64,000 nucleotides of DNA from positions 2,765,806-2,829,805 of the forward strand of contig NZ_OZ007039.1 in assembly GCF_963931675.1 (NCBI RefSeq), written 5' to 3'. The translations under genes and the position numbers were made by a program. Position 1 is the first letter of the stretch; every line of letters begins with the position of its first letter. Shown here piece after piece: positions 25,483-33,458 of the stretch. Source of the DNA: an uncultured Alistipes sp. Its GTDB lineage: Bacteria; Bacteroidota; Bacteroidia; Bacteroidales; Rikenellaceae. The notes under the pieces were generated by a model. That model did not search any database, was not told the origin of the DNA, and was given only the letters and a program-made list of their open reading frames with translations.

Positions 25483-27126
25483 ATGAAAAAAAGCATCATA
25501 TATTTATTGAGTACCGCGATCATCATCCCGGCATTGGTGTCGTGCAGCGATTTTCTGGATCAGAATCCCGACCTGCGCACGACGCTGGATTCCGAGGAGA
25601 AAATCGCCAATATTCTCGTTTCGGCTTATGTGAGCGGATCGGGCAGCTATCAGCTCGTCGCTGAATTGTCGTCGGACAACGTCTGCGACCGAGGTGTCAC
25701 AAAAGATTACAACCAGTTCTATCAGGATGTTTATGAATGGGCGGAAGATGTAACCAGCAACAACGATGCCCCGCGGAACATCTGGAGCGCCAACTACAGC
25801 AACATCGCCAATGCCAATCAGGCCCTCTCGGCTATCGAGGAAATGGGCGGTCCCATCACGGCATCGCTCAAGGCCAGCAAGGGCGAAGCGCTGTTGTGCC
25901 GGGCCTATTCGCACTTCGTGTTGGCCAACATGTTCTGTATGCCCTATAACGCCGAAACGGCGGAGAATTATCTGGGCATACCTTATATGGATCATGCCGA
26001 AACCGATCTTAATCCCCAATACGAGCGCGGGACGCTCAAAGAGGTTTATGAGAAAATCGGCCGGGACATCGAAGAGGGCATTCCCCTGATCGACGACACA
26101 TCCTATTCGGTACCCAAATACCATTTCAACTATAAGGCCGCCTGTTGCTTTGCCTCACGCTATTATCTCTTCATCCACGACTGGGACAATGCCATCAAAT
26201 ACGCGACGATGGCGCTGACCTCCAATCCGGAGTCGCTGCTGCGCGATTACGATGCGATCGCAGCCCTGCCCAACAGCTCCAGCCGACATCAGGAATACGT
26301 CAATTCATCCAGTAAGGCCAATTTCCTGCTTCAAGCCGCCACTTCGAGCAGCGGACTGGTTTTCGGATGGTACACGACTGCCGGACGTTACGCGCACGGC
26401 AAACTGCAGGGAACTTATGAAACCGTTCAGCCCAAAAAAGGCGGCCCGTGGGGCAGCGGAGTGAGCTTCAAGGCCGGGCATGCGGTGCTCGGCTCCTCCG
26501 GCAAATACATTCTTCCCCGAACATGGCGCGTATTCCAATATACCGATCCCGTGGCCGGAACCGGCTTTAACAAGGCTGTATCCGTCTTGTTCAGCACCGA
26601 AGAGGCACTGCTCAACCGCGCCGAAGCTTACATCATGAAAATGAGCGAAGATCCGTCAAACGCGGACCTCGCATTGGCGGACATGAATCTTTACGCCGGA
26701 AACCTCTTCTCATCAGGCTTCACCCCCATGACGCTCGAATCGATCAAGGAATGGGCGACGGTAACCTACAAGGATTATTCGGAACTCTATGTCGGGAAGA
26801 CTTCGACCACCAGTCCGCAGACGCTCAATCCCAAGAAAAAGCTTTTCGCCGCCCCCTACAACGCGCTGGAAGAGGAACAGGAAAGCATGCTGCAAGCGCT
26901 CATCTTCATGCGCCGCTACCAGTTCCTCCACGAAGGCATGCGCTGGTTCGACACGCGGCGTTTCGGCATCACGGTCTACCGCTACCTGCTCGACGAGGAC
27001 GATGAAACCATCCTGCAAATCACCGACAAAATCAGTGATGAAAACGGCACACCCGATCCCCGCCGGGCTCTCCAACTTCCGTCCGATGTCATTTCAGCCG
27101 GTCTGACTCCCAACCCGAGAAACTAA
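25483..27126 (+). CDS. SusD/RagB-family substrate-binding lipoprotein
   Basis: 547 residues from the ATG at 25483 (the open frame begins earlier inside susC). The lipobox lies at ALVSCSD (Cys near 18). TPR-like helices follow: RNIWSANYSNIANANQALSA and SKGEALLCRAYSHFVLANMF are SusD hallmarks. The C-terminal RYQFLHEGMRWFDTRRFGI block is the conserved SusD/RagB end motif. It forms the lid on the SusC barrel at the cell surface. It is 31 bp after susC and 11 bp before the metallohydrolase gene, so all are co-transcribed. Confidence 0.94.
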   Translation: MKKSIIYLLSTAIIIPALVSCSDFLDQNPDLRTTLDSEEKIANILVSAYVSGSGSYQLVAELSSDNVCDRGVTKDYNQFYQDVYEWAEDVTSNNDAPRNIWSANYSNIANANQALSAIEEMGGPITASLKASKGEALLCRAYSHFVLANMFCMPYNAETAENYLGIPYMDHAETDLNPQYERGTLKEVYEKIGRDIEEGIPLIDDTSYSVPKYHFNYKAACCFASRYYLFIHDWDNAIKYATMALTSNPESLLRDYDAIAALPNSSSRHQEYVNSSSKANFLLQAATSSSGLVFGWYTTAGRYAHGKLQGTYETVQPKKGGPWGSGVSFKAGHAVLGSSGKYILPRTWRVFQYTDPVAGTGFNKAVSVLFSTEEALLNRAEAYIMKMSEDPSNADLALADMNLYAGNLFSSGFTPMTLESIKEWATVTYKDYSELYVGKTSTTSPQTLNPKKKLFAAPYNALEEEQESMLQALIFMRRYQFLHEGMRWFDTRRFGITVYRYLLDEDDETILQITDKISDENGTPDPRRALQLPSDVISAGLTPNPRN

Positions 27127-27137
27127 AAACGACACGT

Positions 27138-28028
27138 ATGAAAAAGTCTCTGATTTATATTCCATTTTTAGTCGCACTGATTTCAGTGTGCGTAACATCG
27201 TGTTCAAACGATGATGACCTGAGCTCCACCAGCGTGGTTCGGGCGACGGCCACCGAAGAGAACGATTTCGACCGCTGGCTTACCCGCAATTACGTGGAAC
27301 CCTACAACATCCAGTTCAAATACCGGTTCGAGGACATCGAGTCGAGCATGTCGTATTATCTCACCCCCGCCAGCTACGAGCAATCGGTAGCCATGGCCAA
27401 ACTGGTGCGCCACATGTGTCTGGAAGCTTACGACGAGATCACCGGCAGCAAAGAGTTCATCAAGAACTATTTCCCGAAAATCCTTTACATGGTCGGCTCC
27501 TATGCCTACAAGACCAATGGATCCTTGGTGCTGGGAACAGCCGAAGCCGGGACCAAGATCACGCTCTACAATCTCGACAACCTGAACCCCAAGGCTGTCA
27601 ATGCGAAAACGGCCTACTTCAAGACGATCCATCACGAATTCGGCCATATCCTTAATCAGACAAAGCCCTATTCGACCGATTTCGCCGAAATCTCGGGCCC
27701 CGACTATGTCCAGGATCAGTGTTTCGATATCTACACGACTGACGCAAAAGCATTGCAGGCCGGATTCATCTCACCTTACGCTTCAAAGGCCGACAGCGAA
27801 GATTTTGTGGAACTCGTCGCGCTTTATGTGAACCGTACCGCTGATGAGTGGGAGGAGATGCTTGCGACAGCCGGCGACTCGGGACGCTCGAAGATCGAGT
27901 CCAAATTCGAAATCGTATACAACTACATGAACAACAGTTGGAACATCGACCTGGACGAATTGCGTGAGATCGTACTGCGCCGGGCTGCCGAAGCTCCCAA
28001 CCTCGATTTCGAATCTTTAGACGATTAG
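27138..28028 (+). CDS. Substrate import-associated zinc metallohydrolase lipoprotein
   Basis: 296 residues. A lipoprotein signal (SVCVTSCSND, Cys near 22) precedes a putative zinc-binding protease-like domain with the HExxH motif IHHEFGHIL near residues 168-176. A further acidic residue follows in a DFVELVALYV context. The family is known for lying next to SusC/SusD pairs and is thought to be a surface or periplasmic metallopeptidase. The position between susD and the DUF4302 gene is the usual order. Substrate unknown. Confidence 0.88.
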   Translation: MKKSLIYIPFLVALISVCVTSCSNDDDLSSTSVVRATATEENDFDRWLTRNYVEPYNIQFKYRFEDIESSMSYYLTPASYEQSVAMAKLVRHMCLEAYDEITGSKEFIKNYFPKILYMVGSYAYKTNGSLVLGTAEAGTKITLYNLDNLNPKAVNAKTAYFKTIHHEFGHILNQTKPYSTDFAEISGPDYVQDQCFDIYTTDAKALQAGFISPYASKADSEDFVELVALYVNRTADEWEEMLATAGDSGRSKIESKFEIVYNYMNNSWNIDLDELREIVLRRAAEAPNLDFESLDD

Positions 28029-28061
28029 AACAATTCCGAAACAAACGAATAATAAGACAAT

Positions 28062-29951
28062 ATGAAAAAAACAGCAATACTGGCGCTTCTGTCGCTTCCG
28101 CTCCTTCTCTCCTCGTGCCTGTTCGACGAGGAGGACGTGTTCGACAAATCCGCGTCGGAACGCATCGAGGCAGCCAAGATTGAGGCCAAAACGGTCCTCG
28201 AAGGGGCGCCGAACGGATGGCACGTCCGTTATTTTCCCTCCCCGACCCAGGAATTCGGCGGCTATAACGTATTCTTCAAATTCTCCGAGGGCAATGTCAC
28301 GATTGCCTCCGAAACCGAGACGGATCCTGCAACCGCTGAGACAAGCCTCTATACACTGGGTGAGGACCTGGGTGTCACGCTCAACTTCGACACGCAGAAT
28401 TCGGTTATCAACTATTTCGTCCATCCGCGCAACCCCGACGGGCTGGGCTCGACCTATAAGGGAATGGAAGGCGATTACAAATTCACGGTAATGAGCACTT
28501 CGCCCGAAGAGGTGCGTCTGCGCGGCATCATCTCGGGCAATACCTACATCCTGACCCCCCTGGCCGACGATGTCGTCTGGGCGACTGAAATGGAGACCTA
28601 TCAGGACTGTGCCGTGGATATGTCGTTCAACAGCTATTCGTGCGTGGTAAATGGGCAGACTTATCAGACTACCCTTACCAACCGCCGGTTCACGATCAAG
28701 CTCGATGATGAAACCACCATCTATGCTCCGTTCATCTACACCAAAGACGGCATCAGTCTCTACGAGCCGATCACGATCGACGGCGTGACGGCACAAGACT
28801 TCACATTCGTTGATGAATACTACTTCGTGGAGGCTGGCGGCGCCGACTTCAAAATCATGACACCCGAGCCGGTCCGTTCGGACATCACGTTCCAGGTGGA
28901 TGTTCCCGACGATACGAAGACCTACAATAAGGTCGTCGTAAATGCGGTTCCCTCGAACGATACGGAGTACTATTACATCGGAGTGATGCTGAAATCCGAA
29001 TTCGAAGCTCAACACGAAAAGAAACTCCTGCAAAGTCTGGTCAGCACGCTCAACGAAGACATCGGCGCAGGAGATGATGTAGAAACGATCGCAGCAAGCA
29101 GACTTCTGAAAGGAACAAGCACTTATACGATGGAGTACCCGAGTTTCTACGACGAATACGTGGCTATCGTATTCGGATGTGCGGTTTCCAATGGATTCAT
29201 AGTTTCCACAACGTCGATTACCTCAGTACCATTCTCAATTGACTCCTCGCTGCTGCCTTCGGATACCAGCGACCTGTACAAAAGATGGTTGGGCAAATGG
29301 AGAGTTACCAGCACCTCGTCGCAGGTAAACGGGGAACCCGTAACATTTGAAATAACCGTAAAACCGGGTACGGTCAATTCTTCCTATATGATCCGTGGAT
29401 GGGGTATTACGATTTACGGTGACATGTACGATTTGCGAGCCTATTACCAAGCGTCCTATAAAGGAACAAGCACTTCGGCCATTCCGATCCCGGAGTCCAC
29501 TGGTATTCTGTACACCAAGACCGATAACGATATTTACGGCTACGACGATATTTACCCGATTCGAACACGCTACTCCCGCATTACCTATTCGAGTGGGGCT
29601 TATTCGTCATTCACGACGACTCAGACCTCGCCCAAACTCGTTGGTATATATGACGATACGAAGACAGGCGAGGCGAAGATGTACGGCGTCCGTTTCAATA
29701 CCGGAACCGATTACGTCGGTATAGAGTTCTATCGGTGGTCGGAAAACATGGCATCCTACTACACCTCGCCGACCGTTCGTCCGGGCTATACCGCCAAAGA
29801 CTTCCCTGTGGGACCATTCACGTGGGTTCAGTTGGTGGATGCCGATGGAAACGTGCTTTCTTCCGACGAAGCCGTTACAACCAACACCGTTGCAACGTCC
29901 GGATCAGCCGCAAAAGTTGCCGGTTCGGAGAGTATCGCAGCTTGGGAATAA
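28062..29951 (+). CDS. DUF4302 surface lipoprotein
   Basis: 629 residues. Signal with lipobox (LLLSSCLF, Cys near 19), then a DUF4302 domain (ASERIEAAKIEAKTVLEGAP, then NGWHVRYFPSPTQEFGGYNV, about 30-400) and a beta-rich C-terminal region. DUF4302 proteins accompany SusC/SusD plus zinc metallohydrolase sets in Bacteroidales; they are presumed accessory binding proteins at the cell surface and no enzymatic residues are known. It is the last gene of the locus and is followed within 20 bp by a strong terminator. Confidence 0.85.
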   Translation: MKKTAILALLSLPLLLSSCLFDEEDVFDKSASERIEAAKIEAKTVLEGAPNGWHVRYFPSPTQEFGGYNVFFKFSEGNVTIASETETDPATAETSLYTLGEDLGVTLNFDTQNSVINYFVHPRNPDGLGSTYKGMEGDYKFTVMSTSPEEVRLRGIISGNTYILTPLADDVVWATEMETYQDCAVDMSFNSYSCVVNGQTYQTTLTNRRFTIKLDDETTIYAPFIYTKDGISLYEPITIDGVTAQDFTFVDEYYFVEAGGADFKIMTPEPVRSDITFQVDVPDDTKTYNKVVVNAVPSNDTEYYYIGVMLKSEFEAQHEKKLLQSLVSTLNEDIGAGDDVETIAASRLLKGTSTYTMEYPSFYDEYVAIVFGCAVSNGFIVSTTSITSVPFSIDSSLLPSDTSDLYKRWLGKWRVTSTSSQVNGEPVTFEITVKPGTVNSSYMIRGWGITIYGDMYDLRAYYQASYKGTSTSAIPIPESTGILYTKTDNDIYGYDDIYPIRTRYSRITYSSGAYSSFTTTQTSPKLVGIYDDTKTGEAKMYGVRFNTGTDYVGIEFYRWSENMASYYTSPTVRPGYTAKDFPVGPFTWVQLVDADGNVLSSDEAVTTNTVATSGSAAKVAGSESIAAWE

Positions 29952-29970
29952 TCCCTTAGCCTCCTGTATA

Positions 29971-30004
29971 AAAACTGTCTGCGTTAAGCAGACAGTTTTT
30001 ATTT
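29971..30004 (+). terminator. Terminator of the SusCD/DUF4302 operon
   Basis: A 12-bp perfect stem (29971-29982 with 29988-29999) with a GTTAA loop and a T-rich tail. Confidence 0.9.
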
Positions 30005-30241
30005 TGTATTGAGCGTCATGGGTATTTGCAGACTTTGGGCGGAGACCTGTGGGTCGATTGGTTGATAACCGCCCTTCTGGCGCTATTTCACGTAATTAGA
30101 CTGGATACTATGTTCTGGAGGAGTAAAGTGTAATTTTTAATCAACTCCTAAACTGAGTTGCCATTTCATCATCTGCCACAGGCCCGATTACGATGTCGAA
30201 ATGGTGTGTTGGATGCACACTGTTTCGGTCCCTGTTTCCCA

Positions 30242-30538
30242 TCACAAAGAGAGCCCATTCTTCATTCGGAGTTGCAAATTCCTTGATCGATAGCTGTAAT
30301 AGAGGCTGATTCCGTACTCCCTGGACAGGGGTTCGAGGATGTCCGTGCGGTGGATCTCCTTCGTGTCGAGGTTTACAAGGTGGTAGAGGAATCCGTTTGC
30401 CGTGTGCTCGACCCGGCAGATGACATAGCGTTCCTGCGACATGTAAGGGCCGAAGCCGATAACGATCTGATTCTCTTGGGCGACTTGGATTTCGGTGTCG
30501 GTGGTCGTACCTCCGAACAGGGAATAATACCTGGACAT
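30242..30538 (-). CDS. Small hypothetical protein of the integrase island
   Basis: 98 residues, no signal peptide or membrane segment, rich in Tyr and Arg, beta-strand-like (ERYVICRVEHTANGFLYHLV). I do not recognise the family. It lies downstream of a small membrane protein (58 bp) in the same direction, in a region that also holds a recombinase, so it may be mobile-element cargo. Confidence 0.55.
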   Translation of the reverse strand: MSRYYSLFGGTTTDTEIQVAQENQIVIGFGPYMSQERYVICRVEHTANGFLYHLVNLDTKEIHRTDILEPLSREYGISLYYSYRSRNLQLRMKNGLSL

Positions 30539-30595
30539 GGTGTTGTGTGTTTAGATGTTAGCAGACGAGAGAGAAGAGGAAGGAAAAGAGGCCGA

Positions 30596-30805
30596 TCAGC
30601 ACGACGGAGGAGAACAGGCGAGAAGACCCCGCAGGAGGTTAGAGCAGAAGAGAAGGGACAAAACGACCCCAAGAAAGCCATTCCCGAAGAGGTGGAAGTA
30701 GAGGACTGCCGCCCCGAGTTGAGCCGCCGCCCGTACCCCCAAACCGATGCTGAGTGGAAGGTTGGAGGTTTTCTGGTTCCTGTTGTTTTTCGTTGTGCTT
30801 TTCAT
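30596..30805 (-). CDS. Small membrane protein of the integrase island
   Basis: 69 residues with a basic N-terminus and one or two hydrophobic segments (LGAAVLYFHLFGNGFLGVVL). No recognised family. It precedes the 98-residue protein with 58 bp between them. Confidence is limited because of its small size. Confidence 0.4.
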   Translation of the reverse strand: MKSTTKNNRNQKTSNLPLSIGLGVRAAAQLGAAVLYFHLFGNGFLGVVLSLLFCSNLLRGLLACSPPSC

Positions 30806-31241
30806 AGCCTTCGACTTTTTTTTATGCCGTAGCGGAGCCGGTATGGATGGTATCTTGGTTCAGGAGCTATGCAAGGCCGGGCTTAGCCCGAGCAAGATTT
30901 TTGCGCCAAATACGCTCGCCCGCAGGGAAAGAGGAAGATTTTGCGCAAAACCCCCGAGGGGCCTGATCTTGAACGGGCGTGAAGCCCGAAGATACCTTCG
31001 CTGCTGAACCGGGATACCTTCCATCCGATCCGGGAAGGTGGTCGTGAAGGAGGAGAAGGTTATAGGAAAAGGATAACGAAAAATGCGAACGCAGGTAGGG
31101 GTGATTATTCTTTAATCACTGCGGAATGCAGAATCGCATTCCGAAGGATTCCATCAGATAAGATGCTATGATGGATTATAGGTATAATAATAAGAGCAAC
31201 ACCGTATTGGCGTTGCTCTTACGATAAATGGTTTTGTAAAT
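30806..31241. other. Non-coding island stretch with paired hairpins
   Basis: Two GGGC...GCCC hairpins about 95 bp apart (CCGGGCTTAGCCCG near 30881 and CGGGCGTGAAGCCCG near 30975) surround GCGC-rich sequence. An 86-codon plus-strand frame (30747-31007) crosses it but lacks domain features. A hairpin at about 31196-31224 (AGAGCAACACC...GGCGTTGCTCTT) probably terminates the gene ending at 31242. The rest shows nothing I can name; an origin-of-transfer-like or regulatory role is possible but not supported. Confidence 0.35.
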
Positions 31242-31610
31242 TTAGCTCACCGGATATTGATCGTCTAAATCGAACGGCATGACGACCATTTTGTGTTGCG
31301 GACGGTAAAGCAACCATTTCCGGAAGGCTTCGGATTCCATGGTGCGAACTCTAAATGACAGAGCCGCGATCATCTCCAGATTGTAAAGATCCACATAGCC
31401 GGACATTTGATGCGTGTGAAATTCATCCATCCGTTTGTCTTTGTAGATTGCCCGAATATTGCTGCTGATGGCAGCCGGGAAAACCCCGAAGAGCCGGGCT
31501 ATCTGCAACTGTGTCATCCAAACCGTTCCATCGGGTGAGAGGTGAACCGTAACACGATTGTTTTCTGCGTCAATGGTTATTGAACCGAATTTTATCTCGT
31601 ATGCCTCCAT
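31242..31610 (-). CDS. Small RhuM/Fic-N-like DNA-binding protein
   Basis: 122 residues from the ATG at 31610 (the open frame begins earlier, inside the recombinase gene). VWMTQLQIARLFGVFPAAIS is a helix-turn-helix typical of the virulence-RhuM family N-terminus, followed by YNLEMIAALSFRVRTMESEA, the second conserved block. The family is normally longer (about 330 residues), so this is a short stand-alone version. It starts 20 bp after the recombinase stop and is probably co-transcribed. A role as regulator or recombination accessory factor is an inference. Confidence 0.7.
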   Translation of the reverse strand: MEAYEIKFGSITIDAENNRVTVHLSPDGTVWMTQLQIARLFGVFPAAISSNIRAIYKDKRMDEFHTHQMSGYVDLYNLEMIAALSFRVRTMESEAFRKWLLYRPQHKMVVMPFDLDDQYPVS

Positions 31611-31630
31611 AATTATGTTGCAGTGTTTTA

Positions 31631-32872
31631 TTATATAACGCTTGTCGTGCGGTGTTTTCGTGTGCCGACGTGATTGAGTTTTTGGGCCAGTAAATCCATG
31701 TCCTTGCTGACTTTTCGGTCTGTGATTCTGGCGTAGATCTGCGTGGTGCGGATATTCGTATGACCGAGAATCTTCGAGACGGTTTCGATGGGCACGTCGT
31801 TGGCCAGCAGCACCGAGGTGGCGCAGCTGTGCCTTGCCATATGGAAGGTCAGTTTCTTGTTTATCCCGCACATGGCGGCAATCTCCTTCAGATAGTCATT
31901 CACCCGCTGGTTGCTGATTACGGGCAGCAGTTTTCCGTCGGGGAGCTTACCCTTGTACTTTTTCAGGATGGCAATCGGAATATCCAGCAGACGGATCGAT
32001 GCCGTTACCTTGGTCTTGTGCCGTTTGCGGATGATCCAGAGGTTGCCGTCGAAGCCGGTGCTGATGTCGTCGGGCTGCAGCTCGCAGACGTCGATATAGG
32101 AGAGAGCCGTGAAGCAGCTGAAGATAAACAGGTCGCGGACCTGTTCAAGCCGTCGGGAGGGGAACGTGTGGTGGTAGATGGCCATAATCTCCTCCATGGT
32201 CAGGTACCCGCGGTCGGTTCGTTCGAACTTGACCTTGAAGTTTCCGAAGGGATCTGCGAAGAGCATACCCGTATTCTTGGCGAAATTGACCACGGTGCGG
32301 AGCCGCTGGACGAATTTCATGGCCGTGTTGTGGTTGCAGCCGTGGACATTTTCGTTGAAGAGCAGGAAATTTTCGACGAACAGGACGTTGATATCCTTCA
32401 GCGGCATGTCCGACACGGAATACTTGTATTTGATAAACTCTTCGAGCCGGCGCCTGGTCAGCTCGTAGCGCCAGTAGGTTTTATTGGTCGGATCCATCTT
32501 CACCTTCTGCAGATACTGCTCGTTGTGCTGTGCAAAGAATTCGAGGATGGTGCGCGTTTTTTCTGTTTTTCCCAGGTAGGCGTCTCTGACTCGCTCGGCC
32601 GTAACGTAACCATCGATATCAAGAAGAGTATGATAATGTCTCTGGACCTTCATCTTGATATCTTCAAGTAACAGGTTGATTCTCACCGATTCGGTAGTTC
32701 GACCAGCGGCTTTTCCCAAAGAGACGCTCCACAGTTTGGGGTCTATTTCCAGTTGGGTGTTAAACTGGCTGATGGCCTGATCGACGGTAATGCGGGCAAT
32801 AATTGGCGCTTTTCCGGTCTTTTTGACCGCGTTTCTCTTCACATAGAAGAGTACCTTGAAAGTGTTTTTCAT
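31631..32872 (-). CDS. Tyrosine recombinase (Bacteroidales mobile-element integrase)
   Basis: 413 residues. Arm-binding N-terminal domain (about 1-100), SAM-like core-binding domain (about 105-205) and C-terminal catalytic domain. The position of the first catalytic Arg reads CFTALSYIDVCEL, the Bacteroidota variant. The box II motif is HMARHSCAT and the C-terminal LGHTNIRTTQIYAR carries the Tyr nucleophile. It lies 268 bp from the 3' end of tRNA-Lys, a common target for such integrases. Only a RhuM-like gene and two small genes lie on the other side, so the original element is mostly gone or very small. Confidence 0.92.
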   Translation of the reverse strand: MKNTFKVLFYVKRNAVKKTGKAPIIARITVDQAISQFNTQLEIDPKLWSVSLGKAAGRTTESVRINLLLEDIKMKVQRHYHTLLDIDGYVTAERVRDAYLGKTEKTRTILEFFAQHNEQYLQKVKMDPTNKTYWRYELTRRRLEEFIKYKYSVSDMPLKDINVLFVENFLLFNENVHGCNHNTAMKFVQRLRTVVNFAKNTGMLFADPFGNFKVKFERTDRGYLTMEEIMAIYHHTFPSRRLEQVRDLFIFSCFTALSYIDVCELQPDDISTGFDGNLWIIRKRHKTKVTASIRLLDIPIAILKKYKGKLPDGKLLPVISNQRVNDYLKEIAAMCGINKKLTFHMARHSCATSVLLANDVPIETVSKILGHTNIRTTQIYARITDRKVSKDMDLLAQKLNHVGTRKHRTTSVI

Positions 32873-32940
32873 AACCTCATTCTTTAGGTTGTAAAATTAT
32901 TGTAATTAGTTAAAAATGAGGAGTATAAAACACAGACAAA

Positions 32941-33060
32941 TTGCGACAGGAAGCTGCCAATTTGCGACTTTTTGTGACCTAAAATTGAAAAACAAAAATC
33001 GGTCACGAATTGGTCACAAAACTCTGTCAAAATATGGCTGTTTTGTGTCCGAAATTGGCT
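32941..33060. promoter_or_regulatory. Candidate recombinase arm-binding repeats
   Basis: Between the integrase start and tRNA-Lys: two TTGCGAC copies (32941, 32962), TTTTTGTGACC (32969-32979) and, inverted, GGTCAC (33001) and GGTCACAAAA (33012-33021). Clusters of short direct and inverted repeats next to an integrase gene are typical of arm sites in att regions. Based on pattern only. Confidence 0.4.
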
Positions 33061-33070
33061 GACCGACTCA

Positions 33071-33108
33071 ATAAAAAAATCTCACAATACCCTGATATTG
33101 TGAGATTT
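33071..33108 (-). terminator. tRNA-Lys terminator
   Basis: A 13-bp perfect stem (33077-33089 with 33096-33108), followed on the minus strand by a run of T. It lies 33 bp beyond the tRNA 3' end. Confidence 0.85.
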
Positions 33109-33140
33109 GGCTAATTTTTGTCCGGATTTGTCCGGATAGG

Positions 33141-33216
33141 TGGTGAACCCGCTGGGGCTCGAACCCAGGACCCCAACATTAAAAGTGTTGTGCTCTACCT
33201 GCTGAGCTACGGATTC
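33141..33216 (-). tRNA. tRNA-Lys (anticodon TTT)
   Basis: 76 nt including an encoded CCA. Acceptor stem GAATCCG/CGGGTTC, D arm GCTC/GAGC, anticodon loop CTTTTAA, T arm CTGGG/CCCAG. The encoded CCA and the recombinase gene behind its 3' end make it a plausible integration site. Confidence 0.97.
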
Positions 33217-33254
33217 TCCCGAGCCAAAAGGTTTGAATCTCCGTTTTGGTGGTG

Positions 33255-33285
33255 CAAATGTACGGATTTATTTTGAATTTCCAAC
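33255..33285 (-). promoter_or_regulatory. tRNA-Lys promoter
   Basis: On the minus strand GTTG, 19 bp, TACATTTG (33255-33262); it ends 39 bp before the tRNA 5' end. Confidence 0.6.
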
Positions 33286-33384
33286 ATCCGACCTGAAAAA
33301 TTCTGCAAATATCGCTTTTCGATTGCTTCCTTGCTTCGTATTCCCGTTCCCGACATTCCCGATTGCGAAATTTCCCGTGCCGAT

Positions 33385-33415
33385 TTTGTTTTGCCGAAAT
33401 AAAAAGATAATTTTG
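33385..33415 (+). promoter_or_regulatory. Promoter of the carboxynorspermidine dehydrogenase gene
   Basis: TTTG (33385-33388), 19 bp, TAATTTTG (33408-33415): a full match to the Bacteroidota consensus, 43 bp before the start codon. Confidence 0.7.
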
Positions 33416-33458
33416 TAGTCGTTAAACCCGAAAGTTCACTTTTAAACCCTGTATATCT

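Noticed and set aside
30747-31007. 86-codon plus-strand frame in the island
   Set aside because: It crosses two hairpins, shows no domain or start signal, and opposes a small minus-strand gene; not enough to call it a gene.
33117-33216. tRNA-Lys 3' end as proven attachment site
   Set aside because: No second copy of the tRNA end was found at the other side of the island, and the nearby repeat TGTCCGGATT is too short to decide.
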